In this document: positions 32,612 to 44,400 of the stretch, piece after piece
How positions within the stretch are numbered: position 1 is the stretch's first letter
Layout of the letters: every line of letters begins with the position of its first letter
From: Thozetella sp. PMI_491
Taxonomy: Eukaryota > Ascomycota > Sordariomycetes > Chaetosphaeriales > Chaetosphaeriaceae
Assembly (NCBI GenBank): GCA_021432635.1
Contig: MU270038.1
Location: 186,001-250,000 of the forward strand
Reading direction: 5' to 3'
Length of the DNA: 64,000 nucleotides
Position numbers and translations under genes: made by a program
Notes under the pieces: model-generated
Databases searched by the model: none
What the model saw: only the letters and a program-made list of their open reading frames with translations
Told to the model about the DNA's origin: nothing

Positions 32612-34291
32612 ATGTCTGTTTCTCCTACCACTGGCATGAGCAGGTTGTGCGTGAGCATGCCGCCCACTACCAGGTCCCAGGTGCCAGTGCCGTCTCCAGG
32701 CGCGGCGTCCTTCTTTGAAGAAGATAGCTCTGTGGTGCGCCTTCCTTCGATGCTCAAGTACAACATCTCGAACATCAGTGAGAAGGCCCAGGACATCGTG
32801 CGCGCCCTACGCCAAAAGACACCCTTTGAAGACCGTGAAGACCCCCCCGAGCTCGTTCTCAGAACCTGCAGGGAGTACCGAGGACAAGACGACTGGTACT
32901 ACACATTCCAGATCCTCGAAGTAGTACCCTACTCGATCCGAATCGGATCTCCCGATAGCCAGGGCTACGCAACCCCCAAGTGCCATGGCCCTCACGCAGA
33001 CGACCACCATAAGGATGAGAGGCGACCAGACAGCAAGGCGAAGTCCAAAGCGACCGAGCGCCAGCTTCCTTGCAAGCACATGGTCTTCTTGATGGATTCG
33101 CTTAGCAAACATGCCCTCTACGACCACCACCCAGACGAGGAGCTCACGATGATGGAAGGAGGATCGGCCGCCGAGCTTGGCGATCCCTTCGAACAGATAT
33201 CCAAAATCCGGCTCGACGTACTCGCCGATGCCTGTCACTGTGACACGACTCTTCCTGACGGCGAAACAGTCACGGCTGAGAGTCGCACCCTGGAGGCTCA
33301 AGAGATACTCGCTTTAATAGCAGGCACAACCCTCCGCGATGTTCAAGACAGACTGCATAACTCCTACGACAGCAGTCGGCTCATCTACCGCGGCGACCCT
33401 CTGACCACGTTGTACTCGCTTCTTCTCGCGTCCCACCACCTCACCGCTCTCGTTCGCTCCCAACTCGAGCCATCAGACCCTCCACTAGACCCTTTCCTCG
33501 CTCTCCAACGAAGAGTGGATCGCACTATATCAGAGCTCGACTCTTATTCTAGGTCGGTCACGGACGAGACTCAAGTCGAGTCACGCTACATGGAAGGCGG
33601 AGAGGTCAAGCACCCACTGGATCCTAGCAGCCCGAATGTTGCCTGGGCTGCGAGTGAGATACAACATTGTGTGCAACATATCGAGGCACTTGTCTCGCGA
33701 GGAATGGTCCCCCTAGCTGACTGGGAGCGAGACTCAGCAGTGAAGTCACTCCTCCGCATCCTCCGTGCCGTCGTTGACCACAACCGAGATTCTTTCCCGG
33801 GTTACACCAACAGAGAAATTTCCAAGGATGATAGGAACCTCTATGCCCGCCTGATTGGAAATCACGACAACGAGTTTGTCTACTCTGCCCTCAGTTTCCT
33901 GGAAGACCACACGGACTATATCGACGACCTCGAGTTCATCATGCAGACTATTGAGGACCTCGACTATGGGTCAAAAGTGAGCTACAATAATAAGATGAGG
34001 GGCCTCATTGCACGCATGCGGAGCAATGTATCGAGGCGCCCAAGCCACTCCTTCACAACCCCTTTTTCCAATGTCAAGGATGTACCAACTCTTGTCCTCC
34101 CACCAAGAGAATCTCCGGGAGGATCACCAGAGGCATCCCAGGCCACCGATACAGCTACCACACCGTCGAGACGGGCCGGGCGCACAAGTGGTTATCTAGG
34201 CCGCAGCGGGAGGGCTACAAGCTCAAACAGAGCCGGTTCGAAGCGGACCGGCTCCGGGGCTGGAGACAGAGACTCTAAACGAGCAAAATGA
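32612..34291 (+). CDS. Uncharacterised single-exon protein with a SWIM-like Cys/His motif
   Basis: An intronless ORF of 559 residues from ATG 32612. The central feature is a β-strand pair (YYTFQILEVVPYSIRIG) leading to Cys124-His125 (KCHGPHADDHH), a basic linker, then PCKHMVFLMDSLSKHAL with Cys154 and His156. This resembles the SWIM zinc motif (CxCx(n)CxH), though the first pair is C-H rather than CxC, so metal binding is uncertain. SWIM domains bind DNA or protein. The middle is acidic and helical with LIYRGDPLTTLYSLLLASHH and ALSFLEDHTDYIDDLEFIM. The C-terminus is a basic Ser/Arg/Gly-rich tail ending RDSKRAK, a possible nuclear signal. Codon use and continuity support a real gene. It lies alone, with no operon-like partner, in a gene-poor region and may be lineage-specific. 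Confidence 0.75.
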   Translation: MSVSPTTGMSRLCVSMPPTTRSQVPVPSPGAASFFEEDSSVVRLPSMLKYNISNISEKAQDIVRALRQKTPFEDREDPPELVLRTCREYRGQDDWYYTFQILEVVPYSIRIGSPDSQGYATPKCHGPHADDHHKDERRPDSKAKSKATERQLPCKHMVFLMDSLSKHALYDHHPDEELTMMEGGSAAELGDPFEQISKIRLDVLADACHCDTTLPDGETVTAESRTLEAQEILALIAGTTLRDVQDRLHNSYDSSRLIYRGDPLTTLYSLLLASHHLTALVRSQLEPSDPPLDPFLALQRRVDRTISELDSYSRSVTDETQVESRYMEGGEVKHPLDPSSPNVAWAASEIQHCVQHIEALVSRGMVPLADWERDSAVKSLLRILRAVVDHNRDSFPGYTNREISKDDRNLYARLIGNHDNEFVYSALSFLEDHTDYIDDLEFIMQTIEDLDYGSKVSYNNKMRGLIARMRSNVSRRPSHSFTTPFSNVKDVPTLVLPPRESPGGSPEASQATDTATTPSRRAGRTSGYLGRSGRATSSNRAGSKRTGSGAGDRDSKRAK

Positions 34292-34917
34292 CGGCAATGC
34301 TTCTTTTCTATAGCCCATTAACCGTGTCCGGTAACCCCTATTTCATGCCACAGCCATTTTAGACTAAACACCGGATGGACTGGATCACTCCTATTGGTCA
34401 AACTGGTACTTGTCCGGTATTCACTTCTTGATCTAGCATGCTTTCTCACGTTCCTTAATACTAGTCTCTTGGTTGGTTAACCCCTTGCTCTGGCAGCAGA
34501 AGGGGAGGTTCCATAAATTTCAAACTCGACTCTCCTTTGAGCCCTGGCCTTGTCCTTCCTCGACCCAAGTTGTCGGAATGCGCTCTGACGACCCGGCCCA
34601 AGAATTAGACAGATACAAAGAAGCAATATAAGCCGCCGTTTGCCAAAGCTGAAGCATGCTACAGAAGCAGCACACGATACACAGAGCCCGCCAAATGTCA
34701 TCTTAAGTAATTATCAAGAACATGTAGAGCCACGGTCCTCGCCGTGCTCGGCATACCATGTCCAACATAGGTGCCAGTCCTTGTTAGAAACGAGACGACA
34801 ACCTTGCGTCTACTAGCCTCGCAATTTGGTTCGTGAGGACTTGTCCTACCTGTATTCTAGCATCCAGAGGAGACTATTGATGTTGTATATGCCACGGGCC
34901 TCAAGTGGCCTTTAGCA

Positions 34918-35088
34918 ATGAGCCAAATCGATGCACAACAGCTTGGGCTACTGACAGACCGCAGAGAGGCAGTCTTCCTACCGGAGGCTGCGGCTCCGGT
35001 ACTACCTCGAGATCTGGACCAAGGCAGCCCTGATTTGTACTTGTTAGTCTATCCTATTTCTGGCTCTGGTGGCTTTGACGATGTCTAG
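34918..35088 (+). CDS. Possible gene fragment or last exon, unrecognised
   Basis: A 56-codon ORF (MSQIDAQQLGLLTDRREAVF … SPDLYLLVYPISGSGGFDDV) with convincing composition. The frame stays open upstream to 34861, directly after an acceptor-like TGTATTCTAG, and adds HPEETIDVVYATGLKWPLA. It may therefore be the 3' exon of a spliced or decayed gene whose upstream part I could not find. No family recognised. Confidence 0.25.
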   Translation: MSQIDAQQLGLLTDRREAVFLPEAAAPVLPRDLDQGSPDLYLLVYPISGSGGFDDV

Positions 35089-35317
35089 ACGTGATACCCT
35101 TAGGCAATGGTTTCGATGGTTGATAGCCCTCCGAACGAGCATCGGCCATGTCCTGTGATCTAGGACACATGTATTCTCACCTAGGGGACTCCGGAAGCCT
35201 CCACTCAGCGCGGACATCATCGCCTGCATCTTGTACATGCTAGTAAAAGCTCTCTCTCTTGTAGCTACCCTGGCCCAGCTAACGGTAGCCGAGCTTGAGG
35301 AGGCATGACACCAAGAC

Positions 35318-35353
35318 AATAGTTGCCCTAATAGTTGCCCTAATTGTTGCCCT
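35318..35353 (+). repeat. 12-bp tandem repeat, three copies
   Basis: Unit AATAGTTGCCCT, the third copy with one change (AATTGTTGCCCT). Confidence 0.9.
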
Positions 35354-36565
35354 AGACATACTTTTTCTACAATGGACAGGTCTGCCCTGTCCGACACCGT
35401 GTGTCGGCCTCGACCAATTTTCGATCGCCAGATCCCAGGGGCCGACTTCCCCAGCTGCTCTGTGTTGCTCTCAATGTCAGGGAGGCTAGCCACGCGGCTC
35501 GCCGGCTCTGGCTAGTAGTCGAAGCAGGCCAAATTATCTGAGAGGCAAGCCCCGCCTCCACGTGGTAGCGTGTCTAAATGTCGTATTGCACTGGGAAGAT
35601 GCATTAGCAACAACCGCCGCTGCCGAAACGAGTAATTATCGGCACTAGCAAATTGTCTAAGTAGAGCTGAAGTTTGGCTAGTAGCGACAGATCCAAGAGT
35701 GACAGCTATGAATCCCTCGGGGTTAGTCTCGCTAGCTCGGGCGAAGGACCGGCTGGGACCAACTACGGCTCTCCACATGCACAAACATGGACAGTTGTAA
35801 TCATGGGGCGCTGCCAAGCACAACCGTAAGCGAGAAAGTCTCACGCCAGACGTAAAGCAAGACCTTGACGTTACGTAGAGACCAACCCGCTCGGCCGCGT
35901 ACCCTCTCAAGAGCGCGGCAAGGCGTCGGTTGGGGAGTGGGCACGGCCGAGAGGAGAGAGAGATCCTATGTATTGAGCCAAAAAAAACAACCCTCCCATC
36001 GTCGATGTCTCGCTGCATGCATATACCGGGGTAGCGCAAAGATTCCAAGCTGCGAGGTGGGAGGGGAAGGGGCGGGGAGTATATCCCGGTATTTCCGTGG
36101 ATCCTTGCCATTCCCTCCGAGGGGAGTTCCACTGGCGGCGGAAGGGTTCATGGACGACAGAATGATACTACTCTCTCCTTGGATGGTCGGCCGCCAGGAG
36201 GTGGTATTGGGTGGCTGCGCTGCTGGTTTATCACGCTGAAAACCCGTCGAGGAAGGAGGCGAGAGAGTCAACAGCAGCGACGGCGGCAGTAGCAGAGCTC
36301 GTCGAGACGATGATCCTCTCCTCTTTAGACCCCAAGTACCGACCGGTGCCTACGTGGAGCGGTGTAACAAGGCCAATGCGAAACGAGCCTTCGGCGGGGG
36401 CAGCGGCATCTGCGCTCGGCCAAAGCTGGCACTTGGTCGAGTCAAGGGCTTGCATATCGGCACGCCTCCGAGCACGGAGGCAGCAGTCGGGGAAGATGGA
36501 CAGGCCAGAGTGGCGAGACAGACTGTGGTTAGCTGGAGGGAAGGGGTCTTGGGTCAGAAGCAAAC

Positions 36566-36763
36566 ATGAAGTGCAAGTCCCGTCAGCCACAGGACCAGAC
36601 CCTGCGGATCGACGGGCAGACGCTGCATGTAGCGGTGATGATGCGCCAGTGCGGTACAAGCAAGGATTTACTAGGTGCCAAAAGCCGCAAAAGCACCAAG
36701 AAGGGGGGGCTAGGCGCCAAGAGTAAGACAGGGAGCGCTGGGTCGGGGTTGGAGGGGTCTTGA
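36566..36763 (+). CDS. Possible small basic protein ORF, unrecognised
   Basis: A 65-codon ORF from ATG 36566, Lys/Gly/Ser-rich at the end (KSRKSTKKGGLGAKSKTGSA). The composition is plausible, but there is no homology, no promoter evidence and no conserved neighbour. Chance is a fair alternative. Confidence 0.15.
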   Translation: MKCKSRQPQDQTLRIDGQTLHVAVMMRQCGTSKDLLGAKSRKSTKKGGLGAKSKTGSAGSGLEGS

Positions 36764-38508
36764 GGGGTTTGAGTGGCTGGGGAGGGGAGGGGGCCGAGAT
36801 GTTGAGATGGCCTTGATGTGATACACGCTGGCTCGACTGCTCACACGACTGCCGCTAGGGAGCGCTGTCCCGTTATCGGTACCGCAATATGGTCCTATCT
36901 GGTACCGTATCCCATTCTCTTTGGAAGTGCCACGTACGGGTGCTTCGATTACTCTTTGATTTTTGGCGAGCCCGCGCTAGCACGCCGTTGGGGTCGCGCC
37001 GGCTGTCGGGAGCAAGAGGATATGCACCTAGTGGTGCTGGTCTGGGGAGGTGGTCTGGTGAGGTGATTTGGGGCAGAGGGGCACAGAGTGGCAGCTCGCG
37101 CACCTCGGGCCTCTTCGATTCAAGAGGTGCGGAAAGGGAGCCGGCGACAGCTAGCCGGGTTAATCCCTAGGGCCGGCAGGGCTGGGTGGGAGGAGTCTTG
37201 AATAGGTACCTACTGTAAGGTAGTAAGGTAGCAAAGTATGCAAGGTAGCATGGTAATTAGTAGATACATCCCTTGGGTGGACACGTGCGTTTGGCAAATG
37301 CAGCGCCCGAGGAGCCGCCATCGTTTCCTGACATCGACTGGATGGAAGAATGCACGACAGACCCGGAAGTGTGGGGAGGAAAGTGGCTCCCGACTCAGCT
37401 TGTAGCACTTATTACCCTTACCTTACGTATTGGCTTGCAGTGCCTAGGTACCTACCTATCTAGGTGCCAATTCTTCAGGTCGCCTTCGCCTCTGATCAGC
37501 CTTATAGTAGAGAGCGAGGATTGCCCTGGTTGGCTCAGGTCGAGCGCGACCAGACGGCGTCCTGCTTGGGAGCACGCGAGCCTAGCTCCTGCCACTTTCT
37601 TGGCAGGCATGGAAAGGGGCATGGATTAGGCAGTAGCCATAGTGGGGGCTTTCTGGTCCGAGCGCTTTCCAGCTCTGGTCCCACACTCTATTTTAACGAC
37701 GGGACCACCTCTCAGCATCATCCGTCTGCTTTGTAAAGTACGAGGTGCGCGCGCGGCGAGCCACTCTCGGCCGGCATCGCTTAAGCGTATTGGCATACTG
37801 TATCCCTCATGCTCTTTCTCATTCCCTTATCTTATCCTTCTGTAAGGGGAGCCGCTGTCACCGGGGGGGGGAGGGGGGCTCAGCCTTGCTCGTAACGGGG
37901 GTTAAGGGAGAGAAGAGAGGAAGAGGGGAGGGGGAGGTGGGGGCAAAAGAAAAGAGAGGAGAGCGCCTCTGGAGCCAGGCTTCATTGCCTGTAAGTCGTG
38001 GCGACGGCGTCGAGACCCTTGCGGTCCTTCCGTCCTTTCCCCCCCCTCCACAAACGTCGTTGCGAGCTCTTCCTCGGAAAACCCCGCTCTGGGTGGAGAG
38101 GCTATGGAGTCTTGGTAGATGAGGGGCGGAGAAAGGCAGTTGGGACCTTGCCCAATGCAATCAGACTTGCAGCTCCTGGTCGGACTGGCCACGCACGTCG
38201 TGCATGGCCTTGCATGGCCTGCAAAGCTGCTCTAGACCCGCAGTTTAAGCTGGCCAGTTCCCCCCGGGCGCGGCGCCAAGACTGGCAAGAGGTAAGAGAG
38301 CGTCCATGGATCGCACAATGGCTCCATCGTCGCGAGAAGTCGCCAGTTTGAGCCTCTACCACCCTTACCTCCCCCCCCCCCCCTTTCGAGGCCTCAGTTG
38401 GCCACGAGGTCCTGTCATGAAATCAATATGCTCCACAGGCCGGTACTAATGCTAATCATATCCGCCGCGTGCGGAGCCCAAGTTTGCTAGATATAGATGC
38501 ACTCATTG

Positions 38509-38564
38509 TTGCTCCGTTGCCCCGTTGCCCCGTTGCCCCGTTGCCCCGTTGCCCCGTTGCCCCT
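38509..38564 (+). repeat. 8-bp minisatellite, seven units
   Basis: Unit TTGCCCCG. The first unit is TTGCTCCG and the last TTGCCCCT; the five inner units are identical. Confidence 0.95.
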
Positions 38565-40099
38565 CCGAGACCATGCCGTAGACAGCACGGTACTTAGGGA
38601 TGCGAGATGACACAGGCTTACAGGAAACATCCCAGACGGGTCCTTCACCGCCCATACCCCCAATAGAACACAATCGCTAACACGGGCTCCTCGGCGGAAT
38701 TAATCAGCCTTTGGCCTCCCTGCAGCAAACAGTCCCCACGGCGGCTCAAGTCGGCCTTTGCGATGAGAAGATCCCACCGGAGCTGAACAGACACATTTGC
38801 GTCATTCGAAAGGAAGAGATGTGATAGATCTCAGATTTCTTCCGATCAAATAAGAATACGACCTGGCGTGTTTGCTCGAAGGGAATGGGGGGGCGGAACG
38901 GCACTGGAAGCTAAAGCCGAGAGGGTGTGTGTCTGTATGTGTGTGGCACACTATTTGGCCTCAATGGTGACCATCCCGCGCACCGCCTCTCTCTCTCGCC
39001 TAGACCTCGCGCCGTGTTTCATTTTACTCGGTCGGCGTTCACCGCTAGAACTCGTAGACGGCGGTCCAGGAAAAGACAAGAATACAAGCATATAAGAAAA
39101 AAAAAGAAAAAAAAGGAGAAGGGTAGCAGAGCGGAACACTCTCCGCAACGACCTTGCCCGCCGCCCAGCCATGTCCGAAACAGGAGCGCAGCTCGTCATG
39201 AACCCATAGAATTTTGCAGGTAGGTCAGGTCGTACAGCAGAAGCAGGCCCCGTAGCTATCTCCCACCTCTCAATTGGCGCTTGCAGTGAGAAGCGCCACC
39301 ATGGATCGTTTTGTATCGGAGACAGCGGACGTGTCCGCAACTTGCAGTGAATATCGCGCTCGTCTCAGCCTCAGTAGATGGATGGGTTGTGTGGATCGCG
39401 GCATGCACAGGCATGTCCCGGCCGTACCACGGATTCTATCCGCCGGGACGGGCGATGCCAGCGAAAGACCGGAAACCCGACTCCATGGGCCTGAGAGGCG
39501 TGGCTCGGTAAATTAATCCTAGTGGCTTGGGGCGGAGTGATTAGGAGCGTCAATCATGCCCACTTTTCTAGCGCTATCAATTCACAGCAGTCGTCAACCT
39601 TCACATGCAAGCTTGGTAGAAGAGCTCTTTGAGAGCGGGACGAAACAAGTTAATTTGACTACCGAGATATTAAGGCTAGCCTAGCTCTATCGAAACAAAA
39701 GTCTATGGCTCCCAGAGCTAGGAGGCCTGTATTCCTCGGCTAGTTGACCTTCGTGATCGAGAGGAGAAAGGAAAGGAGGGGGGAGAGGGGGCAAATGAAA
39801 CGAAATGAGGAGCATACAAGGGGACTGTAACCGGACGCCGGGTCTAGCCCCTCCCCCAATTGGTGAACAAGCTTAGGTCAGAGAATAGCAGAACCAAGAG
39901 GAAAACCAGACCTGTGCCGTTATAAACCCTTGAGCGTTGAGGAGCGTGATACTCTAATAAAGACCGTGACGCCTGCTTTTGGGCTCCTTCCAGTTTCCTT
40001 TGATGTGCTAATACACATTCCAAACGCCAAGTTCTCAAACAAAGGCGGGGTGAGAGAGTATACGAGCTGTGGTCATGGTCGCGTCAATGGGATGGCCGT

Positions 40100-41498
40100 T
40101 CAGTTCGGGCACTTGCGGAGGGGGAAGAAGAATGGGGGCATTGGCTCGATATGCCACTGTCGGCTCCCTGGCTTCTCGAAGGCATCGGACCAATCCGGCT
40201 TCAGGCCTTCCGGTATGCTCCAGCCATGCTTAGAACTGCGCAAGCGGCTGCGGACGAGGTGGCGCTTCTCCGTGGTAGCCTGTCCGTCGACAAATCCCTC
40301 GCGGCGGTGTAAGACGGCAAGGTTGTTGATGAAATGCAGATCGCCGGCCTGTGTTCGAATATGCATCTCCGTGGCGCGAGCGATGGCCTCAATGGCGTCG
40401 AGGGCCTCAACTTGGCGTTGGGTGAGGGTGGGCAGGCGTGCCGAGCGGGGATGGGCGACATTGCCAATGAGAGGGGCACGACCAAAGTTCATGATGAGCT
40501 TTGAGTCTTCGTAGAAGATGATAGGCCTGCAGTGGAACTTAGGGCTATAGGTAACCAGGGTTAGTCCCGCCAACGGCGAGAACATAACAAACTTAGGGAC
40601 TTACAACGCAAATGGCCAGTCAGCACGCGCCAAGGTACGGATCATCTCAGGGTGCGTTGCAGCCAGAACGTTGTAGATCGTATACGCCGACGAGATAACA
40701 CACTTGCCGCCAGACGCTGCAGTGCTGCGAGTGAGCCAGGCGACAACATCACCAGCTTCTTCGTTGTGGAAAGTCTGTCGTGGGGCGCGTGAGCAGTTGG
40801 TGATCCAGTGGGGGCGGGAACAAAGCGAATACAGATAGGACTACTCACGATGGATTTGTTGGAGTGACGGTGGTGTTCTACAGCATCTTTGTTGCTGTCA
40901 TCAGCGACGATATGGACTGAGATAAGGTCAGCAGCTGCCCGATGGGACGGGCTAGGGAGGGAGTAAAACTAACCGAGCATGTTGCCACGCTTGTCCTGAC
41001 GGCCGAAATGGTCTGCGATGTAGCATTGGAGACCGAGGGAGACAAGAGTAAGGTCTTCAACGGTATAGGATACGGGGTTGATGCCACGGAGGAGCCCAAA
41101 ACCCTTGCCATGGTGAACCTCTCGGCTCAGCGCCTCAAGCTTGGGACCAACGGTAGGCAACGGAAAATTCTCCGGCGTGACCAGATCGCCATCGAGACCG
41201 AAACCTGCAGGTACAGTGAGCAAAGGTATGATGCGGTCATCCGTGGGGGGGAAACTAGTTAGCTACCTTTGAAGTGCGCGACAGCGACGTCGATCTCGGC
41301 AATGTCCGAGTCTACAAGGCGGACAACGTAATCCGACTCGTCTTTGAAGTCGGAGCCGCTCCAGGCCAGTTTGGCATCGAGCTTGGCGGGGAATCCAGCT
41401 GGAAGAGTAGCAGCCACGTCTGACTGCGAGAGGGGAGCGCAACCTGCATCGCGTACAAGTGCCGTAGCCGGAACCTCAAAAACGGTGGGGGTAGACAT
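40100..41498 (-). CDS. TauD/TfdA-family Fe(II)/2-oxoglutarate-dependent dioxygenase
   Basis: Five exons on the minus strand: 41498–41267, 41204–40974, 40916–40849, 40774–40605 and 40544–40100, giving 381 residues. All four introns are 57–74 nt and all joins keep frame. The likely iron ligands are His180 and Glu182 in TFHNEEAGD, directly after intron 3, and a distal His (His329 in KRHLVRSRLR, or His313 in LHRREGF). The segment GDLHFINNLAVLHRREGF and the later Arg (2-oxoglutarate contact) are typical of fungal TauD-like enzymes. The first ligand pair is HxE where many family members have HxD. The substrate is unknown; the family includes taurine and other sulfonate or aryloxy-acid oxygenases as well as secondary-metabolism enzymes. 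No transporter or cluster partner is adjacent. A long GC- and purine-rich upstream region precedes it. Confidence 0.9.
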
Positions 41499-44400
41499 GG
41501 CGTCGACTACGTTGCTGCGTCAACAGGGCTCGAATCAGACTATCTGTCTCCCACGTGGGGTGCCGAAGGACTTGGAGGGATGAGAGGTCTCACCGATGAA
41601 GAACAAGAGACGGGCTGTCCCGAGGCGGACTCAGAGGCTTGGCCTGGACCGGGGGTGGGTGGGCAAGAATGCTAGGGGCGTGGGGTGCGTCTATTTTGCC
41701 AGATGAGCTCTTACAAGGACCTCGCGAACCTAAGAGTAGGCGGTAAGGTGCGGAAGAGGGGACGAAAGAGCTTGTGTGGACGATGGGAGGTGTCCTGGGG
41801 TAGGATGAGAGTGCGTCGGATGATGGGTGAAGAAGAGAGACTGGCGAGGCAGGCGAGGGAGGGCCCTTTTAAAGATAGCGAGACTCGCTCGGAAGGAATC
41901 TCCAGCTCGATGTCGACAGTTCTGTCTGAGACGGCGGTAGCCTGGCTGAAGGAGATCGGGACAGGAATCGGCGACAATGGAGCCACCGAGGTTTGATATC
42001 CAGTCGGTCGGCGGAAGGTGCAGCTCGGGAAGGGCAAGTTCAACCGCCTAGCTATCCGCAGCAGCAGCAAGCCGCAAAAGCAGGAGATTGCTGGCACGTC
42101 GTGTTAGCCTGCGCGGATCACAGCAGTCGAGAGTCCCCAACGGCGCCTAGGCCCGGCAGGAAGCCTGGGTCTACCGGTCCACCAAGTCCCTGGTCGTGTT
42201 CTTGGCCCGATGTACATGGAAAGCAGCAGATGGTTCGGGAAGAAAAGAAAATAGAAGAAGTGCTTTGTAGTGACGACGTCCACGCTACCTGGTGGAGGCA
42301 GTGGCTTAGGTTTGTGCACCCTTAAGCGGGTCGAGGCAAGACAGAAAAAGGGAGCTCCTCGCGCCAAGACGAGTAACACAGCGGACACAAGAAGGATGTC
42401 GGGCTGGGTACCGAGCTGCAGCGGTGATTCGAGAAGTCTTAAAAGTCTCAAGGTATCATGTAGGAGGAGGTAGACAGATTACGTCTACTTGTCTGAGGTG
42501 AGGTCTCGTCTCTCTCCTCGAGCATTTTCCTGCGGAATAAGGAAAAAGAAAACAAGAGAGAAGAGAATGAGGTAGGTGGTGGTGTGCGACTGCCTGCGTA
42601 CGTGCGTTGCGCGCGCCTGTGTGTATGCGAGGGCGAGAGGGAGAGAGAAGGAAAGGAAGGCACTGCCCTGTGGCAAAGAAGCAGGCATGAAGTAGGTAGG
42701 TAAGGTAGGTAGGTAGGTACTCCAGCCCCTCTCTCGGGTAGCTGGAAACGAGAACCGCACCCGGTCCGTACATAAGGTAGAGGCGTAGCTGGACCAGGAA
42801 GAAGGTCGGGCAAGGGCAGACCGCAGCTATTCTCTTCCTATACTAACGCTTCTTGGGTCTTACCAAAGCGGGACACCGTCAACAGGGACGGACAGCCTGC
42901 CGGAAGCACGGACAAGGTCCCGGGCACAAAGCGCGGTCAGGGAGAGAGAGTGGGGAGAGAGAAATGCAAAGGTTGAGAGGGACGGCTAGAAGGAAGAAAA
43001 GAAACAAAAAAAAAAAGAAATCAAAGTGCAGAACACGTAGAGCAACATGATCCATCGGCCGGAGGGGGTGCCTATGGAACAAGACCGACATGTCGTTGGG
43101 GCTGTTGGTGAGAAGAAGCAAGTCTCCTCCCCGCCCCGCCTACCCCTGGTAAGCGAGTGATGAAGCAAATCTGCCTGTCGATGACAGAACGACCAGCCAG
43201 CCAAGAACAGCCACCGGACATAGCGACTGTAAAAAAAGGGACTATTTCACAGTGAGACAGGAAAGGGACCCAAAAAAAAAACCACTGTGCAGGAGCGGAT
43301 ATGCCAGAGCGGCAAGCCCAATTTTGCAGGGTCCAGACGTCGTTGCCTTCATTGTAGCACAACATCTGCATCGTGGCGAGGGCCAAAATGAGAAGGGGCC
43401 GGCGGGAACGGAGGTAAACGCCCCGGAATGGCGACCAGGGGGGCGTAGAAGGAGCTAGGAGGAGTAGGAGAAGAAGCAAAGGAGAACAAGAGGAGACGAG
43501 AGGACAGGGCAAGAATAGGAGAGGGGGGTGGAGAGAGCAGGGTTGAACAGCAGCAGATGCGCGGCCCCTCTGTGACCCGCGGCTGTGACTTCTTGCTGGG
43601 AGGGCTGGACACGACGATGTCGAGAGAGCGTCGGGAGACGGATGTGAGGGCCATGGGCATATCAGGGGCAGAGAGAGGGAGAAAGAGAGCAAGCAAGGAG
43701 GTAACCGCTAGATTATAGTCGTAAATAGCATGTCTTGCGCTGGAGAGACATTTAGCGGCGGAAAGTGGAGCTGGTTCCCTGGACGAAGGGGGTGGGCCGC
43801 TGACGCACACTGCAGCGGCAGCACCGCAGCACCACACCGGACGGCCGGCCAAACAAAAAAAAAAGAACAACAACAACACCTCAGTTCCAAGAAAATGGCG
43901 GCGCCCAAGGGAAAGGCTGTTGAATGAGTCTGTGAGGTCGATGAAGGGCGGATGAGACACGGGCAGGTCGTCTCGTAGAGGGCGCCTCCCTTCTCGGTGT
44001 AGCAGTGTCTCAATCGTTGACGTTCCGCAGGGGCCGGCAGCCGCTTCATCGACCCGCCCCTCCAGCGACTGCTCCCGGGTGGTGGTCCAGATGAAAGTGC
44101 AGCCTTTGCTGCTGCTTCCCGGGTCCACGGAGAGAGCATGATTGTCAGACTAGGCCTGTACGACTTGATACATCACCGTACCGAGCACCTTTTCACCGAT
44201 CCCTTAGGAGATCCCACGAACGGGCCGTCGCTCGCCAACTCCCCAGAACCCGGCCTTGCAGGGCGGCAGCCGCCCGCCCTCCCCCGTCAACCTGGAGGCT
44301 GGACCCAGCCACGGCAAGTGCCCTCGCGACAGCCCGGCTGTACCGGGTTGGGAAAGACGAGGCAAGAGGGCACGTCTGCAAGGGAAAGGGAAAAAAAAAC

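Larger units (their letters stand above)
34292..40099. other. Gene-poor, repeat-bearing stretch
   Basis: About 5.8 kb. It holds three 12-bp tandem copies at 35318–35353, an AGGTAG-rich strip at about 37200–37255, a C13 run (38371–38383), the 8-bp minisatellite at 38509–38564 and an A-rich run near 39093–39116. Two short protein-like ORFs (34918–35088 and 36566–36763) are listed separately. A minus-strand open frame (35493–35044) starts with GTG and overlaps the first of them. No complete gene was supported. Confidence 0.45.

Noticed and set aside
43349-44128. 259-codon minus-strand ORF with hydrophobic runs
   Set aside because: The hydrophobic runs are translations of purine-rich repeats (poly-Leu/Phe from GA/AAG tracts).
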